A DNA stretch of 64,000 bases from Pararhizobium sp. Its GTDB lineage: Bacteria > Pseudomonadota > Alphaproteobacteria > Rhizobiales > Rhizobiaceae. Below, piece after piece: positions 10,010 to 21,339 of this stretch (position 1 is its first letter; every line of letters begins with the position of its first letter). The position numbers and the translations under genes were made by a program. The notes under the pieces were generated by a model. The model was not told where the DNA came from and did not search any database. It saw only the letters and a list, made by a program, of their open reading frames with translations. The stretch spans positions 310,001 through 374,000 of the forward strand of contig JAURWE010000058.1 of the NCBI GenBank assembly GCA_030655075.1. Reading direction: 5' to 3'.

Positions 10010-12640
10010 ATGGCGACCGAACGTTACAATCCACGCGACGCTGAGCCGCGCTGGCAGGCAAAATGGGATGAAAACAAGGTTTTCATCACCGACAACGACG
10101 ACCCGCGCGAAAAATATTACGTCCTGGAGATGTTTCCCTACCCATCCGGACGGGTTCACATGGGCCATGTCCGCAACTACGCCATGGGCGACGTTGTCGC
10201 TCGCTATAAGCGTGCGCGCGGATACAACGTTCTTCATCCCATGGGCTGGGACGCCTTCGGCATGCCGGCAGAAAATGCCGCCATGCAAAACAAGGTCCAT
10301 CCTAAAGAATGGACCTACCAGAACATTGCCACGATGCGGCGCCAGCTGAAGTCGATGGGTCTGTCGCTCGACTGGTCGCGCGAATTCGCGACCTGCGATG
10401 TTGAATACTACCAACAGCAGCAGCACCTGTTCCTCGATTTCCTCGAGAAGGGACTGGTCTACCGCAAGCAGTCCAAGGTCAACTGGGACCCGGTCGACAA
10501 CACCGTTCTGGCCAACGAACAGGTGATCGACGGCCGGGGCTGGCGCTCCGGCGCGCTGGTCGAACAGCGTGAATTGACCCAGTGGTTCTTCCGCATCACC
10601 GATTTCAGTCAAGACCTGCTTGATTCCCTCGACACACTTGACCAGTGGCCCGAAAAGGTTCGGTTGATGCAGAAGAACTGGATCGGCCGTTCCGAAGGCC
10701 TGTCGATCCGTTGGGAGATCGTCGACATATCCGCGACAGACGGCGAGACGGAAATAGTGGTCTATACCACCCGCCCCGACACGCTGTTCGGCGCGTCCTT
10801 CCTTGCTATTGCCGCCGATCACCCGATTGCCAAGCAGGCGGCACTGTCGAATCCGGCTATCGAAACTTTCAACGAGGAATGCCGCCGCACGGGCACATCA
10901 CGCGTGGCGCTGGAAACGGCTGAAAAGAAGGGGATCGACACCGGAATTCGCGTCAGGCATCCGCTGGACCCAAGCTGGGAACTGCCTGTCTACGTCGCCA
11001 ATTTCGTTCTGATGGAATACGGCACCGGCGCCATCTTCGGCTGCCCGTCCGGCGACCAGCGCGATCTTGATTTCGCCCGGAAATACGACTTGCCGATCAT
11101 TCCTGTCGTCATGCCCGCCGACGCCGATGCGGAAACGTTCTCCATCGGATCAGAAGCGTTTACGGGCGACGGCGTCATGATCAATTCGCAGTTCCTCAAC
11201 GGTCTCGCCACGTACGCAGCGTTCGATGTCGTTTCTACGCGCCTCTCGGACACGATTCTCAAGAATGCTCCGCAGGCCGAGCGGCAGGTGAATTTCCGCC
11301 TGCGCGACTGGGGCATCTCGCGCCAGCGCTACTGGGGCTGCCCGATTCCGGTGATCCATTGCGAGGATTGCGGCGTTGTGCCCGTTCCCAAGTCCGATCT
11401 GCCGGTCAAACTGCCCGACGATGTCACCTTCGACGCGCCCGGCAATCCCCTTGACCGTCACCCGACCTGGCGTCATGTGAACTGCTCTGTCTGCAGTAAG
11501 CCCGCCCGCCGCGAAACCGATACGATGGATACGTTCGTCGATTCGTCCTGGTACTATGCACGCTTCACCGCCCCTTGGGAAAAAACACCCACGGATCCGG
11601 TGGCGACAAGCGCCTGGTTGCCGGTCGATCAGTATATCGGCGGCATCGAGCATGCCATTCTGCACCTGCTCTATTCACGCTTCTTCACCCGCGCCATGAA
11701 GGTAGCCGGCCACGTCAATCTTGACGAGCCTTTCAAAGGCCTGTTCACGCAGGGCATGGTGATCCACGAAACCTACAGCCGTGGCGAAGGTGCGGCATCG
11801 GAATGGGTGATGCCGGCTGAAGTTCGCGTCGAGGAAACCGATGGTATCAGACAGGCTTTTCACATCGAGAGCGGCGAGCCGATTTCGATCGGGCCGATCG
11901 AGAAAATGTCGAAATCAAAGAAGAACGTCGTCGATCCCGACGACATCATCGCCTCCTATGGCGCGGACACGGCGCGTTTCTTCGTCCTCTCCGATTCCCC
12001 TCCGGACCGCCATGTCATCTGGTCGGAAGCCGGCGTCGAAGGCGCCCACCGGTTCGTCCAGCGCGCCTGGCGTCTGGTGTCGGAAGCTTCCAGCGTTTTG
12101 GCCGACGTCGTTCCAGTGGCAGGAACGTCAGGGGTTGCGCTCGATGTCTCCAAGGCCGCCCACAAAACGTTGAAGAACGTCCAGAGCGACTATGACAACC
12201 TCGCCTTCAACCGGGCAGTCGCCCGTATCTATGAGCTGATCAATGCGCTCTCGGCGCCCCTGGCAGATGCGGCGGCCGGCAAGCATGACGCTGTCACGCT
12301 GTCAGCTATCCGCGGCGCGACAGAGATATTCATCCAGCTCATCGCTCCGATAACGCCGCATCTGGCCGAAGAATGCTGGAAAGAGTTGGGTTGTCCTGGG
12401 CTGGTCTCTGAAGCAAACTGGCCGGCCTATTCGGATGCTCTGGTTGCCGACAACACTGTGACGATGCCGGTCCAGATCAACGGCAAGAAGCGGGGAGATT
12501 TGACAATCGGCCGCGATGCAGATCAGACTGAAGTCGAGGCCGCTATCTTGGCGCTGGATGTGGTGGAGGCTGCGTTGGCAGGCCAGACACCAAAGAAAAT
12601 CATCATCGTTCCCCAAAGGATCGTCAATGTCGTGGTTTGA
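10010..12640 (+). CDS. leuS: Leucyl-tRNA synthetase
   Basis: This 876-residue class I synthetase charges tRNA-Leu. The HIGH-type motif HMGH is at residues 50-53 and the KMSKS motif stands in [16 protein letters not shown] near residue 630. The editing (CP1) domain lies between them and contains the threonine-rich [10 protein letters not shown]. The open frame runs 23 codons further upstream, but the family starts at the ATG chosen here. It overlaps lptE by 14 bp, so the two are probably translated together, with holA next. Confidence 0.97.
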   Translation: MATERYNPRDAEPRWQAKWDENKVFITDNDDPREKYYVLEMFPYPSGRVHMGHVRNYAMGDVVARYKRARGYNVLHPMGWDAFGMPAENAAMQNKVHPKEWTYQNIATMRRQLKSMGLSLDWSREFATCDVEYYQQQQHLFLDFLEKGLVYRKQSKVNWDPVDNTVLANEQVIDGRGWRSGALVEQRELTQWFFRITDFSQDLLDSLDTLDQWPEKVRLMQKNWIGRSEGLSIRWEIVDISATDGETEIVVYTTRPDTLFGASFLAIAADHPIAKQAALSNPAIETFNEECRRTGTSRVALETAEKKGIDTGIRVRHPLDPSWELPVYVANFVLMEYGTGAIFGCPSGDQRDLDFARKYDLPIIPVVMPADADAETFSIGSEAFTGDGVMINSQFLNGLATYAAFDVVSTRLSDTILKNAPQAERQVNFRLRDWGISRQRYWGCPIPVIHCEDCGVVPVPKSDLPVKLPDDVTFDAPGNPLDRHPTWRHVNCSVCSKPARRETDTMDTFVDSSWYYARFTAPWEKTPTDPVATSAWLPVDQYIGGIEHAILHLLYSRFFTRAMKVAGHVNLDEPFKGLFTQGMVIHETYSRGEGAASEWVMPAEVRVEETDGIRQAFHIESGEPISIGPIEKMSKSKKNVVDPDDIIASYGADTARFFVLSDSPPDRHVIWSEAGVEGAHRFVQRAWRLVSEASSVLADVVPVAGTSGVALDVSKAAHKTLKNVQSDYDNLAFNRAVARIYELINALSAPLADAAAGKHDAVTLSAIRGATEIFIQLIAPITPHLAEECWKELGCPGLVSEANWPAYSDALVADNTVTMPVQINGKKRGDLTIGRDADQTEVEAAILALDVVEAALAGQTPKKIIIVPQRIVNVVV

Positions 12641-13142
12641 GAATATGCACCTGTCCGGCAAGGCTGCCGCCTTTGTCCTCGTTGGAATCCTGGCCGGTTG
12701 CCAGGTTAAGCCGTTGTATTCAGAGGCATCGCCGGCCGGTGCCTCCATGGCGTCGGTGGAGTTCTCCGAGGCAACATCCCGTATCGAGCAGGAAGTGCGC
12801 AACGCCATGATCTTCCACGCCTCCGGCGGGGCTGGCGAACCGGCAAATCCGCAATATAAGGTGACGCTCACGGTCTCGGAACAGATTATTGGCGCCCTCT
12901 ATGACCAGGCGTCCGACACACCGGCCGCCGGCCGCATTGTCGTCATCGCCGACTACAATCTGACGATCGCCGAAACCGGTGAGACCATCAAATCTGGACG
13001 GCGGTCGGCCGTTGCACTGGTGGATTTCCCAACCCAGGAATTTGCCAAGGTCAGGGCCGTGAGAGACGGCGAGAACCGTGCGGCTCGGGAGCTGGCAGAG
13101 ATTCTGCGGGCGGAGATTGCAGCGGCACTCGGCCGCGAGTGA
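12627..13142 (+). CDS. lptE: LPS-assembly lipoprotein LptE
   Basis: The 171-residue protein has a short basic N-terminus, a hydrophobic segment (about 13-24) and the lipobox LAGC, so it is expected to be a lipoprotein. The rest fits the alphaproteobacterial LptE family, which partners LptD in placing lipopolysaccharide in the outer membrane. Its position between leuS and holA is the classic lptE context. The ATG at 12627 lies inside the end of leuS and has AAAGGA six bases before it. Confidence 0.88.
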   Translation: MSWFENMHLSGKAAAFVLVGILAGCQVKPLYSEASPAGASMASVEFSEATSRIEQEVRNAMIFHASGGAGEPANPQYKVTLTVSEQIIGALYDQASDTPAAGRIVVIADYNLTIAETGETIKSGRRSAVALVDFPTQEFAKVRAVRDGENRAARELAEILRAEIAAALGRE

Positions 13143-13166
13143 GGAGCAGCCCCGTGAGCGACCGCA

Positions 13167-14201
13167 TTGACCGAGATTAAGTCACACGAGTTCGATGGCT
13201 TTCTACAGCGTTCTGTCAAAAGACAGAAGATCTTTCTGGTTTACGGACCAGATAGAGGTCTCGTTTCCGAACGCGCCGCGCAGATCGCATCAGGCCTCGG
13301 CGTTGCGTTGGATGATCCGTTTTCGACGATCAAGATGGATGTCTCGGACCTGCAGAGCGACCCTGGGCGGTTGATCGACGAAGTGCTGTCCATCGGGCTG
13401 TTCGGCGGCGATAAGCTGGTCTGGGTCCGTGGCGCCGCCAACGAAAAAGCTCTGGTCGACGGTCTCGAAACCCTCGTGAAAAACAAGCTGGATGGCGCCT
13501 TTCTCTTGATTGAAGCCGGCGATCTCAAAAAGGGTTCCGCTCTTCGTAAAACTTCAGAGACCGCAAGCACTGCCGTTGCTATTCCCTGCTATGCAGACGA
13601 CGCAAGGGCGCTGAACGCACTGATCGACAGTGAATTGTCTCTGGAAAACCTCACCATAACGCCGGCCGGCCGCCAGCTTCTTCTCGACGGGCTGGGCGGC
13701 GACAGAATTGCATCACGAAACGAGATCCGCAAAGTCGCCCTTTATTGCCGGGGTCTCGAAACGATCGACGAGCAACAGATCATGGAGATCGTCGGCGATG
13801 CCAGCGCGATTTCGACCGATGATGCCGTCGACGCTGTTTTACAGGGAGATCGTGATGCACTGCTGCTGGCCGTGAGGAAGATTTCGACCTCGAAAACGCC
13901 GATCTTCCTCGTCCTGCAGGGCTGCTTGCGCCAACTTCAACTCCTCGACCTCATGCGTTCCGCTATGGATGAAAAGCGGGAGACACCCAGCCAGGTTATC
14001 GCTGCTCTGGGCCGGCATCTGCACTTCCGCCGGAAGCCGATCATCGAAAGAGCGTTGAAAAAATGGACGCTCGTTGACCTGAGACGGGATATGCAGCGGA
14101 TTCAGGCCGCGATCCTTCAAAGCCGGTCCAGAGCGGCTCTTGAGGAGAGCATCGCCGTCCACGCACTGTTGTCAATCACCATTCAGGCCGCACAGCGGTA
14201 G
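13167..14201 (+). CDS. holA: DNA polymerase III subunit delta
   Basis: The 344-residue product matches HolA, the delta subunit of the clamp loader, which opens the beta clamp. The N-terminal sequence IFLVYGPDRGLVSERA is the degenerate nucleotide-binding region of alphaproteobacterial delta subunits, and the C-terminal helical domain (about 215-340) contains QGCLRQLQLL. The start appears to be a TTG at 13167; a GTG at 13154 is out of frame and soon hits a stop. GAGGAG lies about 20 bases upstream, farther than usual. The gene converges on parB. Confidence 0.92.
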   Translation: MTEIKSHEFDGFLQRSVKRQKIFLVYGPDRGLVSERAAQIASGLGVALDDPFSTIKMDVSDLQSDPGRLIDEVLSIGLFGGDKLVWVRGAANEKALVDGLETLVKNKLDGAFLLIEAGDLKKGSALRKTSETASTAVAIPCYADDARALNALIDSELSLENLTITPAGRQLLLDGLGGDRIASRNEIRKVALYCRGLETIDEQQIMEIVGDASAISTDDAVDAVLQGDRDALLLAVRKISTSKTPIFLVLQGCLRQLQLLDLMRSAMDEKRETPSQVIAALGRHLHFRRKPIIERALKKWTLVDLRRDMQRIQAAILQSRSRAALEESIAVHALLSITIQAAQR

Positions 14202-14260
14202 CCGGCTAAATATATCATTTTTGAAATCGATGGCGAATTCAACCGTACGATCTGCCTAAA

Positions 14261-15148
14261 CTATTGTTTTCTTTCTAGTAACCGGCAAATTTCTTCCAGT
14301 TGATCCAGCGTCTTGTACGCAATCCGCAACTGACCACCTGTGGCTTTGTGGTTTACCGTTACATCAAGCCCCAGGCTGTCTGATAGAGTGCGTTCGAGCG
14401 CAAGCGTATCCGCATCCTTGACGCTGTGAACAGCCCCGCTGGCACTACCACTCGTTTGCAGCTTGATGTCGTTCTGCGCGATGCGCTCTGCGTCACGAAC
14501 AGACATGCCCTTGGAAATGATCGTGCGAGCCAGGGCTGCAGGGTCGGACGTAGGAATCAGCGCCCGCGCATGTCCGGCCGACAGCGTCCCGCTTGCCAGC
14601 ATCTCGCGAACGGGATCAGGCAGCTTAAGCAGGCGCAAGCTGTTTGCAACATGGCTGCGGCTCTTGCCGATGATCTCGCCGAGGTCGTTCTGGGTGTAGC
14701 CATGTTCCGCAATCAGCTGATCATAGCCGAGTGCTTCTTCCAGCGGATTGAGATCCGAGCGCTGGACGTTTTCGACAATAGCAATTTCGAGCGCTGTCCG
14801 ATCGTCCACATCCCGGACGATAACCGGAATATTGCTAAACCCGGCCAATTGCGCGGCCCGCCAACGCCGTTCGCCTGCGATGATTTCGTATCGTCCGTCC
14901 GTTTGGGTCCTGACAACGACGGGCTGCACGATCCCGTGCTGCCGGATCGAAGAGGCCAGATCCTGAAGTTCGTTTTCGTCAAAGCTACGGCGCGGATTGC
15001 GCGGGTTGCGGCTGACGAACTCAATCGGCACCTCACGATCGGCATTCAGCACCTTCGCAGGCTCACCAATCGGCTGCGGTTGATCCATTTCCCCAATCAA
15101 CGCAGCCAGACCACGGCCCAATCGCCTCTTTGACGGATCATCATTCAT
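14261..15148 (-). CDS. parB: Chromosome partitioning protein ParB
   Basis: This 295-residue protein binds parS and spreads along DNA as a CTP-dependent clamp. Visible are the N-terminal ParA-contact stretch RRLGRGLAALIGEMD (residues 8-22), the CTP-binding motif GERRWRA (92-98), the motif ENVQRSDLNP (126-135) and a helix-turn-helix near 154-172, with a C-terminal dimer domain. I prefer the ATG at 15148, which has AGGTG six bases before it, over the GTG three codons upstream. It follows parA by 34 bp. Several parS-like sites lie within 12 kb. Confidence 0.97.
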   Translation of the reverse strand: MNDDPSKRRLGRGLAALIGEMDQPQPIGEPAKVLNADREVPIEFVSRNPRNPRRSFDENELQDLASSIRQHGIVQPVVVRTQTDGRYEIIAGERRWRAAQLAGFSNIPVIVRDVDDRTALEIAIVENVQRSDLNPLEEALGYDQLIAEHGYTQNDLGEIIGKSRSHVANSLRLLKLPDPVREMLASGTLSAGHARALIPTSDPAALARTIISKGMSVRDAERIAQNDIKLQTSGSASGAVHSVKDADTLALERTLSDSLGLDVTVNHKATGGQLRIAYKTLDQLEEICRLLERKQ

Positions 15149-15182
15149 CGAAAACACCTAAATCGTTACGGGTTAGAATCGA

Positions 15183-15974
15183 TCAGGCAGCCCGCCGCTG
15201 CCGCTCTCTCTGGATAACTTCCGATGCCAGCTGCAGGTATGCCTGGCTGCCGGCGCACTTGAGATCATAAAGGATTGCCGGCTTGCCGTAGGACGGCGCT
15301 TCGGAAACCCGGACATTGCGGGGGATCAGCGTGTGGTAAACCTTGTCGCCAAGATGCAGCCTTACGTCGTTGACGACCTGTTGCGCAAGATTGTTGCGAG
15401 AATCGAACATTGTCAGAACGATACCCTGAATGTCGAGTTGCGGGTTAACCGAGCGCCGAACCTGATCGACTGTTTCGAGCAGTTGGCTCAAGCCCTCCAG
15501 GGCGAAAAACTCGCACTGCAGCGGCACTAGAACCGAATGGGCGGCCGCCATCGCATTGATCGTCAGCAGATTGAACGATGGCGGGCAATCGACGAGAATG
15601 TAGGAATAGTCCGCCTCCGCATCCACCAGTGCCTTCTTCAACCGGAAAGCACGATCCGGCGCGGCGGAAATCTCCATTTCAACGCCGAGCAGGTCCATCG
15701 TCGACGGTACGATCCACAGGTTCGGGACAACGGTCTCCAACGCGATTTCGAAAATGCTGTTCGAGCCGACCATCAGTTCATAGGACGACAGTTTCCTGTC
15801 GCGGCGCTGAATGCCCAGACCGGTGCTGGCATTGCCTTGCGGATCCAGATCGACGATCAGTACCCGTTCGCCGATGGCGGCCAGCGCCGTTGCCAGGTTA
15901 ATGGCCGTCGTCGTCTTGCCAACCCCACCTTTTTGGTTTGCGATCGTGATGATACGGTTTTTTTCGCCTGCCAT
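15183..15974 (-). CDS. parA: Chromosome partitioning ATPase ParA
   Basis: The 263-residue protein is a deviant-Walker ATPase. The motif KGGVGKTT is at residues 15-22 with the signature lysine at the first position, and the sequence LVDCPPSFN carries the Walker B-like element. ParA forms a gradient on the nucleoid that draws ParB-parS complexes to the cell pole. It starts only six bases after the rsmG stop and is followed by parB, as in many bacterial chromosomes. Confidence 0.97.
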   Translation of the reverse strand: MAGEKNRIITIANQKGGVGKTTTAINLATALAAIGERVLIVDLDPQGNASTGLGIQRRDRKLSSYELMVGSNSIFEIALETVVPNLWIVPSTMDLLGVEMEISAAPDRAFRLKKALVDAEADYSYILVDCPPSFNLLTINAMAAAHSVLVPLQCEFFALEGLSQLLETVDQVRRSVNPQLDIQGIVLTMFDSRNNLAQQVVNDVRLHLGDKVYHTLIPRNVRVSEAPSYGKPAILYDLKCAGSQAYLQLASEVIQRERQRRAA

Positions 15975-15980
15975 GCGTGA

Positions 15981-16619
15981 CTACCCACCAAATCGTGAAA
16001 GATTTTTGATCTCGAGCACCACAGAATCCTGCTCAACGACACTGGGATGTTTTACCAGATCGAATTGCCAGCGACCAACGGCTTTATCCAACTCTTGCTG
16101 GTACTCCCGCCCTTTGTGAAAAAAAGCCCGGACCGCCGGAGCCCCGAGCAGCCAGGGTGCAGAATAATCGAGCAACAGCGACAGGTCGGCCAACGCGCGG
16201 GCCGAGATCGCGTCGCAATCACCGGTAATATCGCGTGCCGTCTCGATGCGAACATTGTGAACGGATGCCCGTGCCCCCGTTTCTGCTATTGCCGTTCGGA
16301 GGAAAGCAGACTTCTTCGCGTTGCTTTCCAGCATGTACACCCAGCCGTCCCCTTTTTCCGCAAGGCAAATAGCAGTGATTATGCCTGGAAAACCGCCACC
16401 GGTGCCCATGTCAACCCATCGTTTCGGACCCGGAAATAGTGAGTAGATCTGAAGGCTATCTACGATATGGCGATTCCAGATATCGCCGAGCGTCGACGGC
16501 GCCACAAGATTCATCTTTGCGGCCCATTTTTGAAAAAGCTGAGAAAAGTGTCGAAGCCGCGTCTCAGTTTCACGTGAAACAGGCAGAATTTTTAGAATTT
16601 GCTTAGAATTTTCCGTCAC
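15981..16619 (-). CDS. rsmG: 16S rRNA (guanine-527-N7)-methyltransferase RsmG
   Basis: This 212-residue methyltransferase modifies G527 of 16S rRNA. The SAM-binding sequence [12 protein letters not shown] and the motif ISARALADL fit the family. The open frame extends far into mnmG, but the GTG at 16619 overlaps the mnmG stop in the form GTGA and begins the protein where RsmG normally begins. A 15/16 parS match is embedded near its 5' end. Confidence 0.95.
   Translation of the reverse strand: MTENSKQILKILPVSRETETRLRHFSQLFQKWAAKMNLVAPSTLGDIWNRHIVDSLQIYSLFPGPKRWVDMGTGGGFPGIITAICLAEKGDGWVYMLESNAKKSAFLRTAIAETGARASVHNVRIETARDITGDCDAISARALADLSLLLDYSAPWLLGAPAVRAFFHKGREYQQELDKAVGRWQFDLVKHPSVVEQDSVVLEIKNLSRFGG
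16566..16581. promoter_or_regulatory. parS site inside rsmG, 15 of 16 matches
   Basis: AGTTTCACGTGAAACA differs from the perfect parS palindrome only at the first base. It lies in the 5' part of rsmG, about 1.4 kb from the parB start, and encodes the peptide VSRET there. Confidence 0.88.
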
Positions 16620-18490
16620 GAGGACACACGTGCCACGGGGATCGTGGTTTGTTTCCGAATCAAAGACAGAATGAGCGACACGGCAGCCGGGGTCATGCCA
16701 TTGACCTTGGACAGTTGCGCTATATTCGCCGGTCTTGCCTGGCACAATTTGACGCGAAGCTCATTCGACAACCCTGGTAGACCCATGAAATCAAAGTCAC
16801 TTGGAATCGTCCGCGCCTCTTCCCGTTGAACATCGGCAATATCGGCTTGTTGCCGGTTCATATAGACCGCGTACTTTGCTTCGACTTCCAAGGCCTCCGC
16901 CACTTTCGGGGCCACCACTTGCAGCGATGGCCAGACTGCAGCGAGAGAAGCAAAAGACTGATCCGGATAGGACATCAGTTCGTAAGCGGTCCGCCTCTGG
17001 CCGTCCTGGTTCAATTTTAGACCGAACCGTCCAGCTTCTGGCGGCGTCAAAGTCAGTGACATAGTTTGCTCTCGCGCTCGATCGATATCGCCCGACCAAG
17101 TTTCAAATTTCTTGGTCCGTTGTGGGGATACGCATCCCAATGCAATCGCCCCAGGGGTGAGCCGCAGATCGGCGTTGTCCGCTCTCAATGACAAGCGATA
17201 TTCGGCTCTCGATGTGAACATGCGATAGGGTTCTGTCACACCGCGCGATGTCAGATCATCGATCATCACGCCAATATAAGACGTTGTTCGACTGAAGATA
17301 ACAGGTGGCTTATCATTGCTATATCGAGCCGCATTCAGGCCCGCAACAAGTCCCTGCGCGCCAGCCTCTTCGTAGCCGGTCGTTCCATTGATCTGCCCGG
17401 CCAGGAAGAGGCCGGGCAGGTTTTCGAGCTCCAGCGATGGTTTCAATTCTCGAGGATCGACATGGTCATATTCGATTGCATAACCGGGCTCAACTATGGT
17501 GACCGCTTCCAAACCGGGAATGGTTCGAATGAAGGCTTGCTGGACGTCTGCAGGCAGCGACGTGGAAATGCCGTTTGGATAAACTGTGTCATCATCCAGG
17601 CCTTCCGGCTCAAGGAATACTTGGTGTCCGTCACGCTCACCAAACTTGACGATCTTGTCTTCGATGGACGGGCAGTAGCGCGGACCGACCCCCTCAATTT
17701 GCCCGGAATACATGGCCGACTGATGGAGGTTGTCAGTGATGATCTTGTGCGTTGCTTCGACCGTGCGGGTAATACCACACGCGATCTGCGGTGTGGTAAT
17801 ACGGTCCGTCATCAAGGAGAACGGCACTGGATCCTCATCTGCATGCTGCATCTCAAGGGCGGCCCAATCGATTGTCCGGCCATCAAGCCGCGCCGGCGTG
17901 CCCGTTTTCAAGCGCCCCAACTTGCTGACATAACGCATGAGTGTCGTAGACAATCCGACCGACGGCGGTTCGCCTACACGGCCACCGGGCACGCGTTGCG
18001 AGCCAATATGAATCAGGCCACGAAGAAAGGTACCGGTGGTGAGGACGACGGCATTCGCCTGAACCCGGAATCCATCCGCCAGCACGACGCCGCGGATTTT
18101 TTCATCGGCGATTAGCAGATCCACCACATCGCCTTCCAGAACCTGCAGTCCTGCAGTACCGGCGATCTCCCGTTGCATGCCCTTCAAATAAAGTTTCCGG
18201 TCAGCCTGCGTCCGGGGTCCACGAACCGCAGGGCCCTTCTTTCGGTTAAGCAACCGAAATTGTATCCCGGCCTCATCGGCTACCCGTCCCATCAGCCCAT
18301 CGAAAGCATCAATTTCGCGAACGAGGTGGCCCTTGCCTAGGCCACCGATCGCTGGGTTGCAAGACATCAAACCGATGGAAGAGCGCGTATGTGTCAACAA
18401 CAGCGTCGAGGCACCCATGCGTGCAGAAGCACTCGCCGCTTCACAACCGGCATGGCCCCCTCCAATAACGATAACATCGAACTCTGCCAC
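16616..18490 (-). CDS. mnmG: tRNA uridine-5-carboxymethylaminomethyl modification enzyme MnmG
   Basis: This 624-residue FAD protein works with MnmE to place the carboxymethylaminomethyl group on the wobble uridine of certain tRNAs. The FAD-binding motif [12 protein letters not shown] is at residues 7-18, and the conserved stretch [18 protein letters not shown] lies near residue 430. The start is a GTG. It overlaps rsmG by four bases and lies 85 bp downstream of mnmE, with a perfect parS in the gap. Confidence 0.97.
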   Translation of the reverse strand: MAEFDVIVIGGGHAGCEAASASARMGASTLLLTHTRSSIGLMSCNPAIGGLGKGHLVREIDAFDGLMGRVADEAGIQFRLLNRKKGPAVRGPRTQADRKLYLKGMQREIAGTAGLQVLEGDVVDLLIADEKIRGVVLADGFRVQANAVVLTTGTFLRGLIHIGSQRVPGGRVGEPPSVGLSTTLMRYVSKLGRLKTGTPARLDGRTIDWAALEMQHADEDPVPFSLMTDRITTPQIACGITRTVEATHKIITDNLHQSAMYSGQIEGVGPRYCPSIEDKIVKFGERDGHQVFLEPEGLDDDTVYPNGISTSLPADVQQAFIRTIPGLEAVTIVEPGYAIEYDHVDPRELKPSLELENLPGLFLAGQINGTTGYEEAGAQGLVAGLNAARYSNDKPPVIFSRTTSYIGVMIDDLTSRGVTEPYRMFTSRAEYRLSLRADNADLRLTPGAIALGCVSPQRTKKFETWSGDIDRAREQTMSLTLTPPEAGRFGLKLNQDGQRRTAYELMSYPDQSFASLAAVWPSLQVVAPKVAEALEVEAKYAVYMNRQQADIADVQREEARTIPSDFDFMGLPGLSNELRVKLCQARPANIAQLSKVNGMTPAAVSLILSLIRKQTTIPVARVSS

Positions 18491-18524
18491 AGCAAGGTCT
18501 CACAAAATGGTACTTTTCCACACG

Positions 18525-18540
18525 TGTTTCACGTGAAACA
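18525..18540. promoter_or_regulatory. parS site, perfect 16-bp palindrome
   Basis: TGTTTCACGTGAAACA matches the parS consensus at all 16 positions. It lies in the 85-bp gap between mnmE and mnmG, about 3.4 kb from the parB start and 4.4 kb from the presumed oriC. Confidence 0.95.
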
Positions 18541-18575
18541 CATCAAAAGACTCGCAACTGTAGCAGGCAACGCAA

Positions 18576-19883
18576 TCACTTGCCAATGCAAAACTGCGAA
18601 AAGATTACATCCAGGAGCTGCTCAACATCAACCTGCCCGGTAATCCGCCCGAGTTCACGGCCAGCCAGCCGGAGATATTCCGTTTGGATATCCAACCCTT
18701 CACCTTCAGCGGCCAAGCACATATCGATATACGCCGTCGCGCTTGTAAGATTGTCGATGTGCCTCTGTCGGGTTGGAATCGAAAGTGCGGCGCTCGAGAC
18801 TGTATCGGACAGATAGGCCCGAATAGCGGCGATGAGCTGATCCAAACCCTCGCCGGTTTCCGTCGAGATACCAATTGTACCCGATTCCGCTCCTCGATTG
18901 ATGTCGATTTTGCTACGGATCCGAATCGTCTTTGATCGGAACGCTTCCAGAGAAAGGTCTTCAGCGTCGGGACGGCCATCAGTCAGCAATAGAACAAGAT
19001 CAGCCTGGGCAATAACCGTCCGAGCCCTGCGAATGCCTTCGACCTCCACAACCTCGTCGGTATCGCGCAAGCCGGCCGTATCATACACTCTCACCGCAAA
19101 ACCATCCAGATCAAGATCCACACTTAAGACGTCCCGTGTGGTTCCCGCAATATCTGTCACGATCGCCACGTTTCGCTTGGCTAACGCATTGATAAGACTG
19201 GATTTTCCGACGTTTGGTGCACCCGAGATTACTACTTTTAGCCCGTCCCGGATAATTTCTCCGATGGGAGCCTTCTGAACGTGCTGCTGGATTTCACTCC
19301 TGAGAAGCGCCATGTCCGGCCAGATTTGGTTCGATACGGATCCGGGGACATCATCCTCGTCCGCAAAGTCGATTTCTGCTTCGATCATCGCCCGAGCATG
19401 GGTCAGGCGCTTTGCCCAACCCGCATAGATGGCTGACTGTCCGCCATCCGCATGTTCGAGAGCAAGCCGCCGTTGCATCTCCGTCTCCGCCGCAATCAGG
19501 TCTGCAAGCCCTTCGACCTGAACAAGATCAAGCTTTCCGTTTTGGAAAGCGCGGCGGGAGAACTCGCCAGGCTCCGCGTGTCGCAACCCAGTGAAACCTG
19601 ATAGCTCGTCGAGCAGTGCTGACACGACCGCTCTGCCGCCATGCAGATGAAGTTCGAGACAATCTTCGCCCGTGAAGGATGCCGGTCCCGAAAAAAACAA
19701 GACAATGCCAGTGTCGAGGATGGCACCATTCCGCCGGCGAATCGTTCGCAGTGTCGCAAGCCTGTCCGCAGCAATCGTACCGCACAGGTCTTGCATAACC
19801 TCGCGGCATGCGGGCCCGCTTATACGAACAATGGCGACGCCAGCTGGCAGAGCACCGCTCGACAAGGCATAGATTGTTTGCAT
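18576..19883 (-). CDS. mnmE: tRNA modification GTPase MnmE
   Basis: The 435-residue GTPase is the partner of MnmG in wobble-uridine modification. It has an N-terminal tetrahydrofolate-binding domain (about 1-118), a G domain with the P-loop GAPNVGKSSL and switch II sequence DTAGLRDT, and the C-terminal motif FCIGK whose cysteine is typical of the family. The ATG at 19883 gives the family's usual N-terminus. It is the first of the mnmE-mnmG-rsmG-parA-parB series and is separated from rho by 72 bp. Confidence 0.97.
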   Translation of the reverse strand: MQTIYALSSGALPAGVAIVRISGPACREVMQDLCGTIAADRLATLRTIRRRNGAILDTGIVLFFSGPASFTGEDCLELHLHGGRAVVSALLDELSGFTGLRHAEPGEFSRRAFQNGKLDLVQVEGLADLIAAETEMQRRLALEHADGGQSAIYAGWAKRLTHARAMIEAEIDFADEDDVPGSVSNQIWPDMALLRSEIQQHVQKAPIGEIIRDGLKVVISGAPNVGKSSLINALAKRNVAIVTDIAGTTRDVLSVDLDLDGFAVRVYDTAGLRDTDEVVEVEGIRRARTVIAQADLVLLLTDGRPDAEDLSLEAFRSKTIRIRSKIDINRGAESGTIGISTETGEGLDQLIAAIRAYLSDTVSSAALSIPTRQRHIDNLTSATAYIDMCLAAEGEGLDIQTEYLRLAGRELGRITGQVDVEQLLDVIFSQFCIGK

Positions 19884-19955
19884 GACGTTCGACCAACAAG
19901 AGACCGGAGTGACACAGATTTCTTTGAATCCGGCTAAAGAATCCGGCGCTCTTGT

Positions 19956-21221
19956 TTAGGTATTCATCGAATCGAAGAAATCACCATTGTTCTTCGTCTG
20001 TTTAAGTTTGTCGATGAGAAACTCAATCGCATCGGTCGTCCCCATCGGAGCAAGAATCCGGCGAAGCACAAAGATCTTCTGCAGGTCCTGGCGTGGAACG
20101 AGAAGATCTTCCTTGCGGGTGCCGGACTTCAGAATATCCATCGACGGGAAAATGCGCTTGTCAGCGACCTTGCGATCGAGAACGATTTCGGAGTTGCCGG
20201 TTCCCTTGAACTCTTCAAAGATGACTTCGTCCATGCGGCTGCCTGTATCGATCAGCGCGGTGGCGATGATCGTCAGCGATCCACCTTCCTCGATATTGCG
20301 GGCCGCACCAAAGAAACGCTTGGGACGCTGCAGGGCATTGGCGTCTACGCCGCCCGTCAGCACCTTGCCAGAGGATGGCACGACCGTGTTGTAGGCGCGG
20401 CCGAGGCGCGTGATGGAATCGAGCAGGATCACAACGTCGCGCCCGTGCTCCACCAGACGCTTAGCTTTCTCTATGACCATCTCGGCCACCTGAACGTGAC
20501 GGGTCGCCGGTTCGTCGAAGGTCGAGGAGACAACCTCGCCCTTCACCGAGCGCTGCATGTCGGTCACTTCTTCCGGCCGTTCGTCGATGAGGAGGACGAT
20601 CAGATAACATTCGGGATGGTTGGCGGTGATCGAGTGCGCGATATTCTGCAGCAGAACGGTCTTGCCGGTTCTCGGCGGAGCGACGATCAGGCCACGTTGG
20701 CCCTTGCCGAGCGGGGCGACAAGATCAATGACGCGGGCCGACAGGTCCTTCGAAGTCGGGACTTCGAGCTCCATCTTGAAGCGTTCATTCGGGTATAGCG
20801 GCGTCAGATTGTCAAAATGGACCTTGTGCCGGATCATCTCCGGGTCCTCGAAATTGATCGTGTTGACCTTCAGCAGGGCAAAATAACGCTCGCCTTCCTT
20901 GGGGCCGCGAATAGGACCCTCGACCGTATCACCGGTCTTCAGCGAAAAGCGGCGGATCTGCGAGGGCGAAATGTAGATATCATCCGGACCCGGCAGATAG
21001 TTCGCATTGGCCGAGCGCAGAAACCCGAAACCGTCCTGCAAAACCTCGACAACACCTTCTCCGATGATCTCGACGTCCTGGCTCGCAAGCATCTTCAAGA
21101 TTGCGAACATCAATTCCTGCTTGCGCATAACGCTGGCGTTTTCAACGTCCAGCGATTCCGCGAAAGCCAGCAAATCGGTCGCAGCTTTATTTTTAAGTTC
21201 TTGAAGCTTCATTTCAGCCAT
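19956..21221 (-). CDS. rho: Transcription termination factor Rho
   Basis: This 421-residue hexameric RNA helicase ends transcription at untranslated RNA. The N-terminal helical and cold-shock-like RNA-binding domains occupy about residues 1-130. The Walker A motif is APPRTGKT, and the family stretch [12 protein letters not shown] follows it. The C-terminus [19 protein letters not shown] is also typical. The frame is open upstream, but the ATG at 21221 starts the protein with the usual [10 protein letters not shown]. The upstream gap has a candidate promoter. Confidence 0.97.
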   Translation of the reverse strand: MAEMKLQELKNKAATDLLAFAESLDVENASVMRKQELMFAILKMLASQDVEIIGEGVVEVLQDGFGFLRSANANYLPGPDDIYISPSQIRRFSLKTGDTVEGPIRGPKEGERYFALLKVNTINFEDPEMIRHKVHFDNLTPLYPNERFKMELEVPTSKDLSARVIDLVAPLGKGQRGLIVAPPRTGKTVLLQNIAHSITANHPECYLIVLLIDERPEEVTDMQRSVKGEVVSSTFDEPATRHVQVAEMVIEKAKRLVEHGRDVVILLDSITRLGRAYNTVVPSSGKVLTGGVDANALQRPKRFFGAARNIEEGGSLTIIATALIDTGSRMDEVIFEEFKGTGNSEIVLDRKVADKRIFPSMDILKSGTRKEDLLVPRQDLQKIFVLRRILAPMGTTDAIEFLIDKLKQTKNNGDFFDSMNT

Positions 21222-21339
21222 GAAGGGACCACACCGGAATTTTGAATGGAAAGGAGAGGCGTGCATTCGATATTGGACACGCTGCAAAAGAGGCAGTCCA
21301 CCGAACTTCTAAGCATGCCGCAAAAGAAGAGATGGCGGG

